Part shown: positions 22,528 to 31,281 of the stretch, piece by piece
Numbering within the stretch: the stretch's first letter is position 1
Layout: each line of letters starts with the position of its first letter
From: a virus
Length of the DNA: 40,642 nucleotides
Reading direction: 5' to 3' (one strand)
IMG/VR virus record: IMGVR_UViG_3300035070_001610
Span: 1-40,642 of that record
Position numbers and translations under genes: made by a program
Notes under the pieces: generated by a model
What the model was told of the DNA's origin: nothing
Seen by the model: the letters and a program-made list of their open reading frames with translations, nothing else
Database searches by the model: none

Positions 22528-23478
22528 ATGGCCTTAACGGTAAATAACATCGGCTCTAACGCAGGTACACGCGGCGTCCCAACGGATATGGACAACGCAA
22601 TGGAAATCTATTACGGCTCAGTGCTTACAGCATTTGAACGTAAGAACGTATTTCTAGACCTCGTTACGACCAAATCAATCGACTCAGGTAGCTCGGTTTC
22701 GATTCCAGTAATCGGCCAAGGCTCAGACACTGCGACAAATACGCACATTCCAGGAACTGACCTGACAATGAGCACCATCCCAGTCAAAGAGCGTATCATT
22801 AACATTGATGCTCTCGAGTACTTCGCATTGGCTGTTGATAAGTTTGAAGAGAAAGTTCTTCACTTTGAAACACGCGGCGAGCTTGCTAAACAAGCAGGTG
22901 AGGCTCTTGCTACTAAGATTGATAAAGCTGTAGCTAACGCTCTGCGTTTGGCCGCTGAAACATCGGGTACAATCGGTGGTGTAGCAGTACAAGCAGACGG
23001 TACTGAAGTCAACAACGACGCAATCGGTGCTGGTGCAGATGCTAAAGCAAAAGGCGAAGCAATGATTGAGGCTGTGTTCGCAGCTGTTGCGGCTATGGAA
23101 GCTAAAGACGTATCTGGCGACAAAGTACTTGTTGTCGATCCGCTTCACTACAGCTACCTCGCACAATCTTCAGCAGTGAACAAAGACATCACTTCAGGTG
23201 ACAATGGCGGTATCAATAAAGGTACAGTCATGGAAGTTGCTGGCATCCGTATCTACAAATCCAATCACATTGGTACAGGTACAGCTATGACTTCTACTAA
23301 GTTGCTGAAAGGTCTTGTGTTCAGCGCGGAAGCTGTCGCTGTTGCGAAGCTGATGGACGTAACTTCTGAAGTTAACTACATCCCTGAGCAACTGGCTACA
23401 CTCATGACCACATACTACAGCTACGGTATGGGCGTCCTGAAACCAGCTGGTGCTTGTGCACTTACATCTACTACTTAA
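22528..23478 (+). CDS. Major capsid protein, gp10A-like
   Basis: A 316-residue HK97-fold capsid protein (T7 gp10A has 345). Typical parts are YYGSVLTAFERKNVFLDLVTTKSIDSGSSVSIPVIG near the start, then VDKFEEKVLHFETRGELAKQAGEALATKIDKAVA, and ATLMTTYYSYGMGVLKPAGA at the end. A stem-loop follows the gene at 23497-23520. I see no sign of the programmed frameshift that makes T7 gp10B. ATAAGGAATAAG precedes the ATG and overlaps the HNH gene end. Confidence 0.95.
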   Translation: MALTVNNIGSNAGTRGVPTDMDNAMEIYYGSVLTAFERKNVFLDLVTTKSIDSGSSVSIPVIGQGSDTATNTHIPGTDLTMSTIPVKERIINIDALEYFALAVDKFEEKVLHFETRGELAKQAGEALATKIDKAVANALRLAAETSGTIGGVAVQADGTEVNNDAIGAGADAKAKGEAMIEAVFAAVAAMEAKDVSGDKVLVVDPLHYSYLAQSSAVNKDITSGDNGGINKGTVMEVAGIRIYKSNHIGTGTAMTSTKLLKGLVFSAEAVAVAKLMDVTSEVNYIPEQLATLMTTYYSYGMGVLKPAGACALTSTT

Positions 23479-23496
23479 TAATTAGTAGTTTTTCCG

Positions 23497-23520
23497 AAGG
23501 CCTCCCTCATGGGGGGTCTT
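23497..23520 (+). terminator. Hairpin after the capsid gene
   Basis: aaggcctccc (23497-23506) pairs with ggggggtctt (23511-23520), a 10-bp stem with two GU pairs and a tcat loop. T7 has its main late terminator at the same place, between genes 10 and 11. The U tract is weak here (cttctcc), so termination may be partial. Confidence 0.65.
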
Positions 23521-23562
23521 CTCCTAAGACTATTAATAAGAAACAGAACAAGGATATTTACC

Positions 23563-24132
23563 ATGATTACAGAGATTGATGCTATCAATCGGATGCTGCG
23601 GTATATCGGTGAACTTCCGATTCCCTCATCTACTACAATCGACCAACTCCCTGAGGGACACGAAGCTGTATATGCACGGACTGTCCTTTCGGAAACACTC
23701 AGAGAAGAACAAGAAGAGAAGTGGTGGTTTAACACTTTCGATATTAAATTAGTACCAGATTCACAAGGTTATTTGTTATTACCTAATAACGTAGTCGGTT
23801 TCGAAGACCCAGACGTCTTCCAAGAAGGTGGCCTACTCTACGACCGCTCCTCATATAGCCCTATCTTTACTGATCCCAAAGAGATGACCGTTAGATACAG
23901 TATCACCTTCGACAACCTCCCAGACGTATTTAGAACTTATGTGATCCTCATGGCATCACGCTCCCTCCATACATATCTGAATGGTGATGAATCGACTCAG
24001 CGTGAGCTAGAGCAGAAGATCAATACCGCTCGTATTAAAGTGGAACGTGAGCATCTAAAGCAGAAGAAATTCAACTTGGTAAGAGGTAATCGTCTCATTG
24101 ATCGAGGCACAAACCCAACTGCTATCACTTAA
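23563..24132 (+). CDS. Tail tube protein A, gp11-like
   Basis: A 189-residue tail tubular protein A (T7 gp11 has 196), which forms the ring directly under the portal. It begins MITEIDAINRMLRYIGELPI, the family signature, and continues with EEQEEKWWFNTFDIKLVPD and later RSLHTYLNGDESTQRELEQKI. The ATG at 23563 has ACAAGGATAT upstream; an earlier in-frame start at 23509 lies in the terminator hairpin. It ends 9 bases before the next gene. Confidence 0.94.
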   Translation: MITEIDAINRMLRYIGELPIPSSTTIDQLPEGHEAVYARTVLSETLREEQEEKWWFNTFDIKLVPDSQGYLLLPNNVVGFEDPDVFQEGGLLYDRSSYSPIFTDPKEMTVRYSITFDNLPDVFRTYVILMASRSLHTYLNGDESTQRELEQKINTARIKVEREHLKQKKFNLVRGNRLIDRGTNPTAIT

Positions 24133-24141
24133 GGAGGTATT

Positions 24142-26298
24142 ATGTCTAAGATTAACAAAGTCTATGGGGCCTTCTTTAACGGGGTCTCTGAACAGAGTGC
24201 CGAACTGGCTCTAGATAATCAGTGTCGGGAGATGACTAACTGCATCCCTGACCTAGTACGCGGTATTAAGAAGCGGCCACCTGCCGTACTCACACTAGCA
24301 CAGAAACCAGTAGACAATGCTTTCATAGCTGACTCCAAGATATTCCACTCATATGACCGTGGTGAAGACAATGAGGAATACTTCCTTATGTCTACCGAGG
24401 ACAGTAATGACCCAGTGCGAATCTTTAACACAGATGGCCTTGAGATGACTGTCACTTGGGACGGTCTAACAGAAGCTTCATGTAAGACCTATCTTGCTCA
24501 AGGAGGTCTACGAGGGCTTACGGTTCAGGATAGGACTTGGTTGTACTCACGAAAACAAACAACATCTTTGAATACGTCTATAACAACGCCTCTTGATGCT
24601 AACTACGATAAAATAGCTTACTACTGGATCAAGCGAGGCTCAGGTGATCGCTTCAACCCCTTTAACTACGCAGTATATCTAGATGGGACTACATTCGCTG
24701 TAAACCCAAATAAACCATCATCGGGCGGTACAAGCTCTAATGACCCACCCACAGGTGCTGAAGACTCTGATGTTGCAGCTGAACTGTTAGCAGCTAAGAT
24801 TAACAATAACTCAACTTGGAACTGTACAGTTATCGGTTCGATCCTCAAGATCACTAAAGCGTCTGGTGATGATTTCACATTCTCTAGCTGGGACTCTTGG
24901 GGCAACCAAGCGTCTGAAGGTTGGAAGGGGTCTGTGAATAGAATCACCGATCTCCCTAAAGATATGCCTTTTAATAATGTCTATGTTGAGATTGTAGGTG
25001 CTGATAACAATGAATTTACCAATTACTTTGTTAAGTGGAATGGATCATCGTGGGAGGAATGTCTAGACCCTAAAGTTAACCGAGGGCTCCTAAATGGTAT
25101 GCCTCTGAGGATGGACCGTGTAGGAGTATCCAATGGTATCGCTACATTCCTCATAGATCAGATTGATTGGTCACTACCTCGTGTTGGTAATACAGATAAC
25201 AATCCAGACCCGTCCTTTGTAGGACGTAAGATCACAGACCTGTTCTTCTATAAGAACCGTCTAGGTATCGCGTCTGATGACTCTATTACAATGACGGAAG
25301 CAGCTAACTATACAAACTTCTACGCTACTACAGCGGTGGACATTGTATCTACTGACGTTGTTGATATTACTATCTCTACCAACCAAGCCTCTAACATTTA
25401 CTTTGCTAAGCCTTTCAACAATACACTGTATATTTTCACAAAGTATGCCCAATACGAACTCAGTTATGAGGGTGCTTTCTCACCTACTACAGTGTCGATT
25501 GAGAATGTTACGAACTATCCAATGAAGACGGACATAGAGCCCGTTGTGATGAATAACTCTCTATACTTTGTCTCTGTTAGTAACAACCGACAGCAGCTAC
25601 GAGAATACATCAAAGCTGACAACTTGAGTGTTCAGGGTGTTGACCTTAACTTGGCTACACCTACGTACCTCGAAGAGCCTGTCACATCTCTCGTCGCAGA
25701 TGGTGTTATGGGTATTGTGTTATGTTGTACCAACTCAGGGACCACTTACGTCTATAACTATAAAGATGATGGTTCACAGCGAGTGCAATCAGCATGGTCT
25801 AGTTGGAAGCTGTTTGAAGGTAAAACACCTACATCTGTAGAGTGGATAGGTTTGGGTAATCGAGTTGGGATATGGATTAAGATGGACGGTAACTATGTCT
25901 ATCACACAATGTTCCTAGATAATAAAGATACTGATAACCGTTTCGATAGGACCTTCGATGATGCGTTGTTGTTCGTAGACCTACCTTACAAGTCTTCGAT
26001 ACTACTTCCAGATTTCTATCCCCAGATTACAGGTACCCGCACACCTTTGAACAAGGCATTAATTAAGCGGGTCGTTATTGAAGGAGATGGGACATTCGAC
26101 TCTTCTGTATACCGTAAGGATTACAAAATAACCTATACTAAAAAGCATGACCTATCGTTAAAAGATGGTGACTTCTATGTAAACTCTCGAGTAGGGAATG
26201 TAGACATCACACTCTACGATGACTCATCGAATGATTTCACAATCTCTTCGGTAGTCGTTGAGAGCCTCTACCAACCAACTTCAAGAGAGGTTAAGTAA
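24142..26298 (+). CDS. Tail tube protein B, gp12-like
   Basis: A 718-residue nozzle protein (T7 gp12 has 794). The N-terminus MSKINKVYGAFFNGVSEQS and CIPDLVRGIKKRPP is family-typical, and so is FLIDQIDWSLPRVGNTDNNPDPSFVGRKITDLFFYKNRLGI in the middle. It completes the tail tube through which internal proteins and DNA leave. AAGGAGG lies 6 bases before the ATG, a very strong site. A hairpin follows the stop. Confidence 0.95.
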   Translation: MSKINKVYGAFFNGVSEQSAELALDNQCREMTNCIPDLVRGIKKRPPAVLTLAQKPVDNAFIADSKIFHSYDRGEDNEEYFLMSTEDSNDPVRIFNTDGLEMTVTWDGLTEASCKTYLAQGGLRGLTVQDRTWLYSRKQTTSLNTSITTPLDANYDKIAYYWIKRGSGDRFNPFNYAVYLDGTTFAVNPNKPSSGGTSSNDPPTGAEDSDVAAELLAAKINNNSTWNCTVIGSILKITKASGDDFTFSSWDSWGNQASEGWKGSVNRITDLPKDMPFNNVYVEIVGADNNEFTNYFVKWNGSSWEECLDPKVNRGLLNGMPLRMDRVGVSNGIATFLIDQIDWSLPRVGNTDNNPDPSFVGRKITDLFFYKNRLGIASDDSITMTEAANYTNFYATTAVDIVSTDVVDITISTNQASNIYFAKPFNNTLYIFTKYAQYELSYEGAFSPTTVSIENVTNYPMKTDIEPVVMNNSLYFVSVSNNRQQLREYIKADNLSVQGVDLNLATPTYLEEPVTSLVADGVMGIVLCCTNSGTTYVYNYKDDGSQRVQSAWSSWKLFEGKTPTSVEWIGLGNRVGIWIKMDGNYVYHTMFLDNKDTDNRFDRTFDDALLFVDLPYKSSILLPDFYPQITGTRTPLNKALIKRVVIEGDGTFDSSVYRKDYKITYTKKHDLSLKDGDFYVNSRVGNVDITLYDDSSNDFTISSVVVESLYQPTSREVK

Positions 26299-26300
26299 TT

Positions 26301-26324
26301 AAGGGGTCCCTTTGGGGGCCTCTT
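26301..26324 (+). terminator. Hairpin after tail tube B
   Basis: aaggggtccc (26301-26310) pairs with ggggcctctt (26315-26324) around tttg, a 10-bp stem with GU pairs. It is followed by acataatc, so no U tract. It separates tail tube B from the tail fibre and belongs to the same hairpin family as those at 21169 and 23497. Confidence 0.5.
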
Positions 26325-26356
26325 ACATAATCAAAACTAAAACAGGAGGACTCCTC

Positions 26357-28327
26357 GTGGAGACACCAAGCCGATATACATTCTCCCCTGACGGGAGTAC
26401 AAATGTCTTTCAGATTCCCGTTCAGATGAAAGGGGACAACTACGTCCGTATTGATATTAATGATGTAACTGTCAACGACCGTAATAAATTCGATATCGTT
26501 AATAACAGTATTGTGTTCGTCAATGTCACAGACGTACCATCAGGTAGTAAGCTAGATATTCTCGTTGTGCAGACCGATGAAGGTATTGCCAACTTAGGTA
26601 ACGTGAACTCGATTGATATCGTATCACAAAACATTACTTCAGTTAACACAGTGGGTACAAACATTGCCGCAGTAGTTAACAACTCTAATAACATGGCCGC
26701 TATCCAAGCGGTTGATGCTAATATGCCAGCAGTAGTTAATGCTGTTCAGTCGGCTACAGACGCAGCGGCCTCAGAGGCAGCAGCAGCAGCTTCACAGGTA
26801 GCGGCAGCAGCTTCGGAGGTAGCAGCAGCATCTTCAGAGACATTGTCTACACTCGCTAAAAACGCAGCGGAGGCATCTGCTGTATCAGCTGCTACATCTT
26901 ATGATGACTTTCAAGACATCTATCTTGGATCAAAAACAACAGAACCCACAGTGGACAACGATGGAGACCCATTAGCTACTGGTGCTTTGTACTTTAATAG
27001 TCCAAATCGCAGTATGCGTGTTTGGGATGGCGTTGGATGGATTAATGCTTCTACAGTTGGTGGTGCTTCATTAAATAACTTCAACTTCACTGCGGTAGGT
27101 GGTCAAACCACATTCACAGGACTTGACGATAACTCAAAACCACTTGCATACACAGTTAAGAGTATTATTGTAACATTGAATGGTGTGACCCTTAAAGAGG
27201 GTACCGAATATACAGCCAATGATGCACTTAGTATTGTATTGACTACAGGTGCAACTGCTGGAGACGATCTCCATGTCGTAGCTTTTAAGTCATTCTCTGC
27301 GGACGATCTCATTAGTGGTGCTACTGGCGGTACCTTTAATGCTGATGTAACCTTCAATGACAACTATAAAGCTATCTTCGGCGCTGGGTCTGACCTAGAG
27401 ATTAGAGCCGATAGCCTTGGCGCTAGTATTATCGCAACACCCTCCCTCGAGATATCGTCCTATGATATTATTACAATCGGTGGTAATAACAGTATTCTTC
27501 CAAACATGATTGTTGATTCAGCATCTGGGACTGCGTTCTTGGACTCTTTAGGTAGTCCTGTAGCAAACATCCCAAACAATAGTCTTGGCACTGCTGTGCT
27601 AAATATTGACCTAGATGTAAATGGAACTGTGACAGCTACAACCCTTGCAGGTGACGGCAGTGGGATTACAGGTGTCTTAAAGAATGTAACTAAGACAGTA
27701 CTCACGGCAGGCACTGCGGCAACATACACAACACCTACAGACGCTTTTGCGATTGAGGTTGAAGTGTTAGGTGCAGGTGGCGGCGGTGGTGGCGTTGACG
27801 GTCAAGGCTCTGGTACGGCTGCTTGCGGTATCGCAGGTGGTGCTGGTGGTTATAGTCAAAAGATGATTATGAATCCCGCTAGTTCATACACGTACACAAT
27901 CGGTGCTGGTGGTGCTGGTGGTGCTGCGGGTGCTAATATTGGATCAGTAGGTGGAACGACATCTTTCACAGATGGCGCTTCTGTGACATTATCTAGTTCT
28001 GGTGGTGAAGGCGGTACAGGACGGAACGCGTCTGGTGGCGGCTCTCCGAATGGTGGAGTATTAGGTGGTGTAGCATCTGGCGGTGATCTGAACGTTCAAG
28101 GACAATGTAGCACCGCAGGGGTCACAGTTAGTGGTGCTAGAGCAGGTCTATCAATGGGTGGTCACACAAAGTACGGGGCTGGTGCTTTAGCTAGTAACAG
28201 TACGGCCAAGAGTCCGACTGGGTTTGGTTCAGGTGGTGGCGCACCTGTTGTTCAAAACTCAACCAGCAACTATGCAGGTACTGCTGGTATGGATGGAGTT
28301 ATTGTAATCACGGAGTACAGAGAATGA
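26357..28327 (+). CDS. Tail fibre with gp17-like N-terminus and Gly-rich tip
   Basis: A 656-residue fibre. I place the start at GTG 26357 because AGGAGG lies 7 bases upstream; the family N-terminus (ETPSRYTFSPDGSTNVFQIPVQMKGDNYVRIDIND) begins there. The first part attaches to the tail. Next comes a helical, alanine-rich rod (about 26740-26900), then a module with a GALYFNSPNRSMRVWDGVGW signature that recurs in phage fibres. The last ~190 residues (from about 27750) are glycine-rich beta-type sequence with GAGGGGGG and GAGGAGGAAG. Such Gly-rich tips recognise receptors in other phages. Confidence 0.9.
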   Translation: METPSRYTFSPDGSTNVFQIPVQMKGDNYVRIDINDVTVNDRNKFDIVNNSIVFVNVTDVPSGSKLDILVVQTDEGIANLGNVNSIDIVSQNITSVNTVGTNIAAVVNNSNNMAAIQAVDANMPAVVNAVQSATDAAASEAAAAASQVAAAASEVAAASSETLSTLAKNAAEASAVSAATSYDDFQDIYLGSKTTEPTVDNDGDPLATGALYFNSPNRSMRVWDGVGWINASTVGGASLNNFNFTAVGGQTTFTGLDDNSKPLAYTVKSIIVTLNGVTLKEGTEYTANDALSIVLTTGATAGDDLHVVAFKSFSADDLISGATGGTFNADVTFNDNYKAIFGAGSDLEIRADSLGASIIATPSLEISSYDIITIGGNNSILPNMIVDSASGTAFLDSLGSPVANIPNNSLGTAVLNIDLDVNGTVTATTLAGDGSGITGVLKNVTKTVLTAGTAATYTTPTDAFAIEVEVLGAGGGGGGVDGQGSGTAACGIAGGAGGYSQKMIMNPASSYTYTIGAGGAGGAAGANIGSVGGTTSFTDGASVTLSSSGGEGGTGRNASGGGSPNGGVLGGVASGGDLNVQGQCSTAGVTVSGARAGLSMGGHTKYGAGALASNSTAKSPTGFGSGGGAPVVQNSTSNYAGTAGMDGVIVITEYRE

Positions 28328-28644
28328 GTTATGCTGTTCAAATCAAAAATAATGTAGTTACTCAAGTCGGTCTTATGGCACAGGGTCAAAGCGTTCCTGA
28401 TGGCTGGGTACAATCTGACACGCTAGTCGGTATTGGTTATCTCTACGCCAACGGAGGCTTTTGGCCTCCAGCCGCTGCCGCGCCTAGCCCAGAGGAAGTA
28501 GTTGCAGAAGAGATCGAAGAGTTGAAGCAGAAGCTGCGAGACACTGACTTCGTTACGCTTCCTGACTACGATCAGGCTAAACCAGATGTCCTAGCACAGC
28601 GACAGGCTTGGCGTGTGGCAATCAGAGCACTGGAAGACAACTAA
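28324..28644 (+). CDS. Probable tail fibre assembly chaperone
   Basis: A 106-residue protein overlapping the fibre gene by 4 bases (ATGA). It has IKNNVVTQVGLMAQ and IGYLYANGGFWPP in the first half and EEIEELKQKLRDTDFVTLPDYDQAKPDVLAQRQAWRVAIRALE at the end. The DxDxxxxPDY, then RQAWRxxIRAL pattern is typical of phage tail fibre assembly chaperones. The second half is likely helical and would bind the fibre C-terminus during folding. Confidence 0.75.
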   Translation: MSYAVQIKNNVVTQVGLMAQGQSVPDGWVQSDTLVGIGYLYANGGFWPPAAAAPSPEEVVAEEIEELKQKLRDTDFVTLPDYDQAKPDVLAQRQAWRVAIRALEDN

Positions 28645-28661
28645 TGGACAAAGGAATTGTT

Positions 28662-29150
28662 ATGAATAAACTACTCCCAATCGCTATCATTGCTGCTATC
28701 GGTGCTACTGCCGCTACGGCTAATATCCTAGGGCCAGATATGGCGATAACACTCAATGTAACTAATCTAGCTACATCATGCTCCTTTGGTACACCTTTCA
28801 CAGGGTCCATGCCATACGATGAGCCGAATGAGCAGTTCATCGCCGCAGGTGGCTCTCCCGCTACTATGGATATCACTTATCGTTCTCTAACGACGATCAC
28901 TGTAACCAATGATGCTGTCTTTGATGGTAAAGCTGGAGCGATTACTGCGATTGATTACACAGGCTCTACGTTTGGGTCCACAGCTATCACAGACAACGGT
29001 GATCTCACAGGTACGTTTACCCTAGTGGCAGACGGAGCACTTGCGATTGACACGCTTACTCTTGCACCTGCTAGTATTGATGTCGCTGTAACTGAGATTG
29101 ATGACGAGGGTGCATATCCTATTGCCTTTGTTGTGACTTGCCTTGAGTAA
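28662..29150 (+). CDS. Exported beta-rich protein, unknown
   Basis: A 162-residue protein with a clear signal peptide (MNKLLPIAIIAAIGATAATA). AAAGGA precedes the ATG by 6 bases. The mature part is beta-rich and acidic with just two cysteines, one in ATSCSFG and one near the end (VVTCLE), which could form a disulfide. It lacks the features of any phage structural protein I know. It may be secreted to the periplasm or outer surface. It resembles small bacterial surface or pilin-like proteins in composition only. First of three exported genes. Confidence 0.65.
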   Translation: MNKLLPIAIIAAIGATAATANILGPDMAITLNVTNLATSCSFGTPFTGSMPYDEPNEQFIAAGGSPATMDITYRSLTTITVTNDAVFDGKAGAITAIDYTGSTFGSTAITDNGDLTGTFTLVADGALAIDTLTLAPASIDVAVTEIDDEGAYPIAFVVTCLE

Positions 29151-29523
29151 GTTAATTATTGTGTTCGTGGGGGTGTGGTTGGCTTTAGCTAGCAGCGCCC
29201 CTGCGCATCAATCGTCTACCTACGACCTTAGTACTAGTGTTAGTTACATAGGTGAGGCTAGGTTGTGGTTGATTAATCGTTATGACAACCACGTTACTTA
29301 TGTAGTAGAGGTTCTGGATAAGGACCTCAAGCCCACTACATCTAAGTGGAGGTCTAATTTAAACAACAATGAAGTCACCTTAGATACTAACCAACATGTA
29401 GACATAAAGGTACAGGTGAAAGACAAAGGTAAATATTATGTATGTACAACAGTTAAACGTCCTAAAGGTGGCTATAATATCAGTGTCCGCAGTCGTGTTT
29501 GCTTGCGTCTCTGGCACCGCTAG
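29143..29523 (+). CDS. Exported Ig-like protein, possible periplasmic chaperone-like
   Basis: A 126-residue protein. The start is TTG 29143, which overlaps the preceding stop; the first 22 residues form a signal peptide (MSKLIIVFVGVWLALASSAPA). An alternative start is GTG 29161. No strong Shine-Dalgarno is present for either, so coupling to the previous gene is likely. The mature part alternates as in an Ig-like domain (LWLINRYDNHVTYVVEVLD, then VTLDTNQHVDIKVQV). Its layout recalls PapD-type chaperone N-domains, which is a weak resemblance. Two cysteines near the end. Confidence 0.55.
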   Translation: MSKLIIVFVGVWLALASSAPAHQSSTYDLSTSVSYIGEARLWLINRYDNHVTYVVEVLDKDLKPTTSKWRSNLNNNEVTLDTNQHVDIKVQVKDKGKYYVCTTVKRPKGGYNISVRSRVCLRLWHR

Positions 29524-29833
29524 TGCTGACCAGTTCAGTTCTAAATACGGTCAGAGCACATGTAACGAGACTACAGACAACAAGAACGGTCAATCCCTTG
29601 AGTTCTATGGTGAGGTGGCCCCTAAGACGGATGACGCGACTATAGGCTTTAAGTACGTCATTGAGTTCCAGAAGAAGAACATGCGTATCAACCGATGCGA
29701 AAGTATGCACAGCCTTACGCTACAGCGTATGCGTCTGGACTTAGAACGTCAAAAATTAGAGCTAGAGGCTCTGCGAAAGAGCCAAGCAGCTGATAAACTA
29801 GTAACAACAGGTCGCACTACAACCGATTGGTAG
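29438..29833 (+). CDS. Exported protein with C-terminal helix, unknown
   Basis: A 131-residue protein. The start lies inside the preceding gene (86-base overlap). A signal peptide is visible (VAIISVSAVVFACVSGTASA). The mature part has two cysteines (QSTCNE, NRCES), a short beta region (GFKYVIEFQKK), and then a long charged helix (LTLQRMRLDLERQKLELEALRKSQAADK) that could form a coiled coil. Its frame differs from the neighbour's, and both read well, so the overlap is probably real. Unknown role. Confidence 0.6.
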   Translation: MYVQQLNVLKVAIISVSAVVFACVSGTASADQFSSKYGQSTCNETTDNKNGQSLEFYGEVAPKTDDATIGFKYVIEFQKKNMRINRCESMHSLTLQRMRLDLERQKLELEALRKSQAADKLVTTGRTTTDW

Positions 29834-29865
29834 TATGTGTCTATAGACAAAGAAAGGCCACAATA

Positions 29866-30144
29866 ATGACTGAACATGACTTAGAAGTTAAAGTGGTCAA
29901 ACTAGAAAACTCTTATATAAATTTAATGGAAATATCTAAGGACATGAAGACGGAACAATCCGAGCTTTACGATATTTCTCACCAACTTAGAACACAACTT
30001 GCAGTGCTCACCCAATCCATCGAGCAGTTAAACACCCGTGAAGCTTCTCGCAGGTCTATTGGGGAGCGTGTGACTATGTTTGTAGTTGGCGGCTTTATAG
30101 CTGCGGCTGTGTCGTGGATAGTGAGAGGAGGATTGGGACTGTGA
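29866..30144 (+). CDS. XhlA-like membrane protein of the lysis region
   Basis: A 92-residue protein starting at ATG 29866 with AAAGAAAGG upstream. An N-terminal helical, coiled-coil part (VKVVKLENSYINLMEISKDMKTEQSELYD) is followed by one C-terminal membrane segment (MFVVGGFIAAAVSWIVRGGL). This layout matches XhlA/holin-accessory proteins, which sit in the inner membrane with the coil in the cytoplasm. It opens the lysis cassette. Confidence 0.6.
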   Translation: MTEHDLEVKVVKLENSYINLMEISKDMKTEQSELYDISHQLRTQLAVLTQSIEQLNTREASRRSIGERVTMFVVGGFIAAAVSWIVRGGLGL

Positions 30145-30347
30145 TTGATGTGATAAGAAACAACATGGCATGGTCACTTACAGGGGCTGTATTGGTCCTT
30201 GTGGTATTCAATGTGTATGTAAATATCAAACACCATGATGAATTACACAAAGATGATACCCATCCTCACCACTCTCTAATTGAACGCTTCGATAATAATA
30301 ATAACAATGAAAGTGAGTCCAAATGTCCGTATACCTCGATACAATAA
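30141..30347 (+). CDS. Small His-rich membrane protein
   Basis: A 68-residue protein. I place its start at GTG 30141, which overlaps the preceding stop (GTGA) and has GAGGAGG about 9 bases upstream. One membrane segment (MAWSLTGAVLVLVVFNVYV) is followed by a charged, histidine-rich tail (KHHDELHKDDTHPHH) and a run of asparagines. Topology suggests a tail in the periplasm or cytoplasm, undecided. It may act in lysis control. Unknown family. Confidence 0.55.
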   Translation: MIDVIRNNMAWSLTGAVLVLVVFNVYVNIKHHDELHKDDTHPHHSLIERFDNNNNNESESKCPYTSIQ

Positions 30348-30586
30348 CATTAATAATGGCCTGTGCGGCGCTACTAGCCTACGCAAAATGGATTGTTACT
30401 GGTGCTAATATGGTTAATGTGTTAGGCTTTACAGCTGTTGCTGCATATCTATTTGCTCAGACGGGCTGGACAGTAGCATTTCTACAGGGTGACGTCTGGG
30501 GACGAGACCTAACCAACTACATATGGTTTGCTTTCAATTCACTAATTATGATTATACTCGGGCTCATCTGGTTTGATCGAAAATAA
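30323..30586 (+). CDS. Three-helix membrane protein, possible holin
   Basis: An 87-residue protein with three hydrophobic segments: TLIMACAALLAYAKWIV, VNVLGFTAVAAYLFAQTGW, and IWFAFNSLIMIILGLIWF. That matches class I holin topology. It overlaps the preceding gene by 25 bases and lies directly before the endolysin. Holins are too diverse to identify from sequence alone, and another holin candidate follows the endolysin. Confidence 0.55.
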   Translation: MSVYLDTITLIMACAALLAYAKWIVTGANMVNVLGFTAVAAYLFAQTGWTVAFLQGDVWGRDLTNYIWFAFNSLIMIILGLIWFDRK

Positions 30587-30605
30587 AAACAACAAGGAGA
30601 CTAAT

Positions 30606-31103
30606 ATGAATCAAGTCCTAGAGGCTGTCATCGAGATTGTACGACAGCTATTAAACAAAGAACCTTCCGCCCCTGAGAAGATTGCCTCAGTGGGAAGCAC
30701 TAAGCTCATTCGTGACTTTGAAGGTTTAGAACTAAAGGCTTATAAGTGTCCAGCAGGTGTCTTAACCATTGGGTATGGACATACTAAAAAGGTCACAGCG
30801 GGTATGGTGATTACTGAAGCTAAAGCAGAGGCTTTACTACGTGAGGACCTTGAATGGGTCGAACAGGCTATCAACACTAAAGTTGTTGTTCCTCTCACAC
30901 AGAACCAATACGACGCCCTAGCGTCCTTCATTTACAATGTAGGTGCTGGTGCTTTCACTAAATCAACCCTATTACGTAAACTAAACGCAGAGGACTACAG
31001 CGGTGCATCCGCAGAGTTCAAAAGATGGAACAAGGCTAGCGGTAAGGTTCTTCGGGGCCTAACACGACGTCGTAAAGCAGAGCAGGAGCTATTTGATGAG
31101 TGA
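30606..31103 (+). CDS. Endolysin, GH24 muramidase
   Basis: A 165-residue T4/lambdoid-type lysozyme that cuts the glycan backbone of peptidoglycan. The catalytic triad E-x8-C-x5-T is E39, C48, T54 within RDFEGLELKAYKCPAGVLTIGYGHT. Following family segments are LTQNQYDALASFIYNVGAGAF and WNKASGKVLRGLTRRRKAEQELF. ATG 30606 has AAGGAGA upstream. There is no signal or anchor sequence, so release depends on a holin. A late gene, unlike the early SleB-type hydrolase. Confidence 0.95.
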   Translation: MNQVLEAVIEIVRQLLNKEPSAPEKIASVGSTKLIRDFEGLELKAYKCPAGVLTIGYGHTKKVTAGMVITEAKAEALLREDLEWVEQAINTKVVVPLTQNQYDALASFIYNVGAGAFTKSTLLRKLNAEDYSGASAEFKRWNKASGKVLRGLTRRRKAEQELFDE

Positions 31104-31281
31104 ACCAGTAAGACATAAAACGTATAAACGTGAGATTGCCTGTGCCTTAATACTAGGGCTAAGCGGTGTTGTCTATGTCGGTGATATCGAGATGGCGAAG
31201 GTTCTAGTATGGCCTATCATAGGGTTTGCAGCGGCAGCTTTCGGGTTGGATGCTGTAGGCGGACAATGGAAGGCTCGATAA
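31096..31281 (+). CDS. Holin candidate, two membrane segments
   Basis: A 61-residue protein with AGGAG before ATG 31096, overlapping the endolysin by 8 bases. A basic N-terminus (VRHKTYKREIA) leads into two hydrophobic stretches (CALILGLSGVVYVG, then VLVWPIIGFAAAAFGLDAVG). The size and topology fit a class II holin. Its stop overlaps the next start. It is the best holin candidate by position beside the endolysin and the spanins. Confidence 0.6.
   Translation: MSEPVRHKTYKREIACALILGLSGVVYVGDIEMAKVLVWPIIGFAAAAFGLDAVGGQWKAR

Noticed and set aside
23300-23490. Programmed frameshift giving a longer minor capsid protein as in T7
   Set aside because: No slippery run near the end of the capsid gene, and alternative frames end quickly or run into the hairpin.
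29834-29850. ctatag at 29840 as a fourth phage promoter
   Set aside because: Only the core six bases match; the upstream CCYTTGAAAG part is absent.
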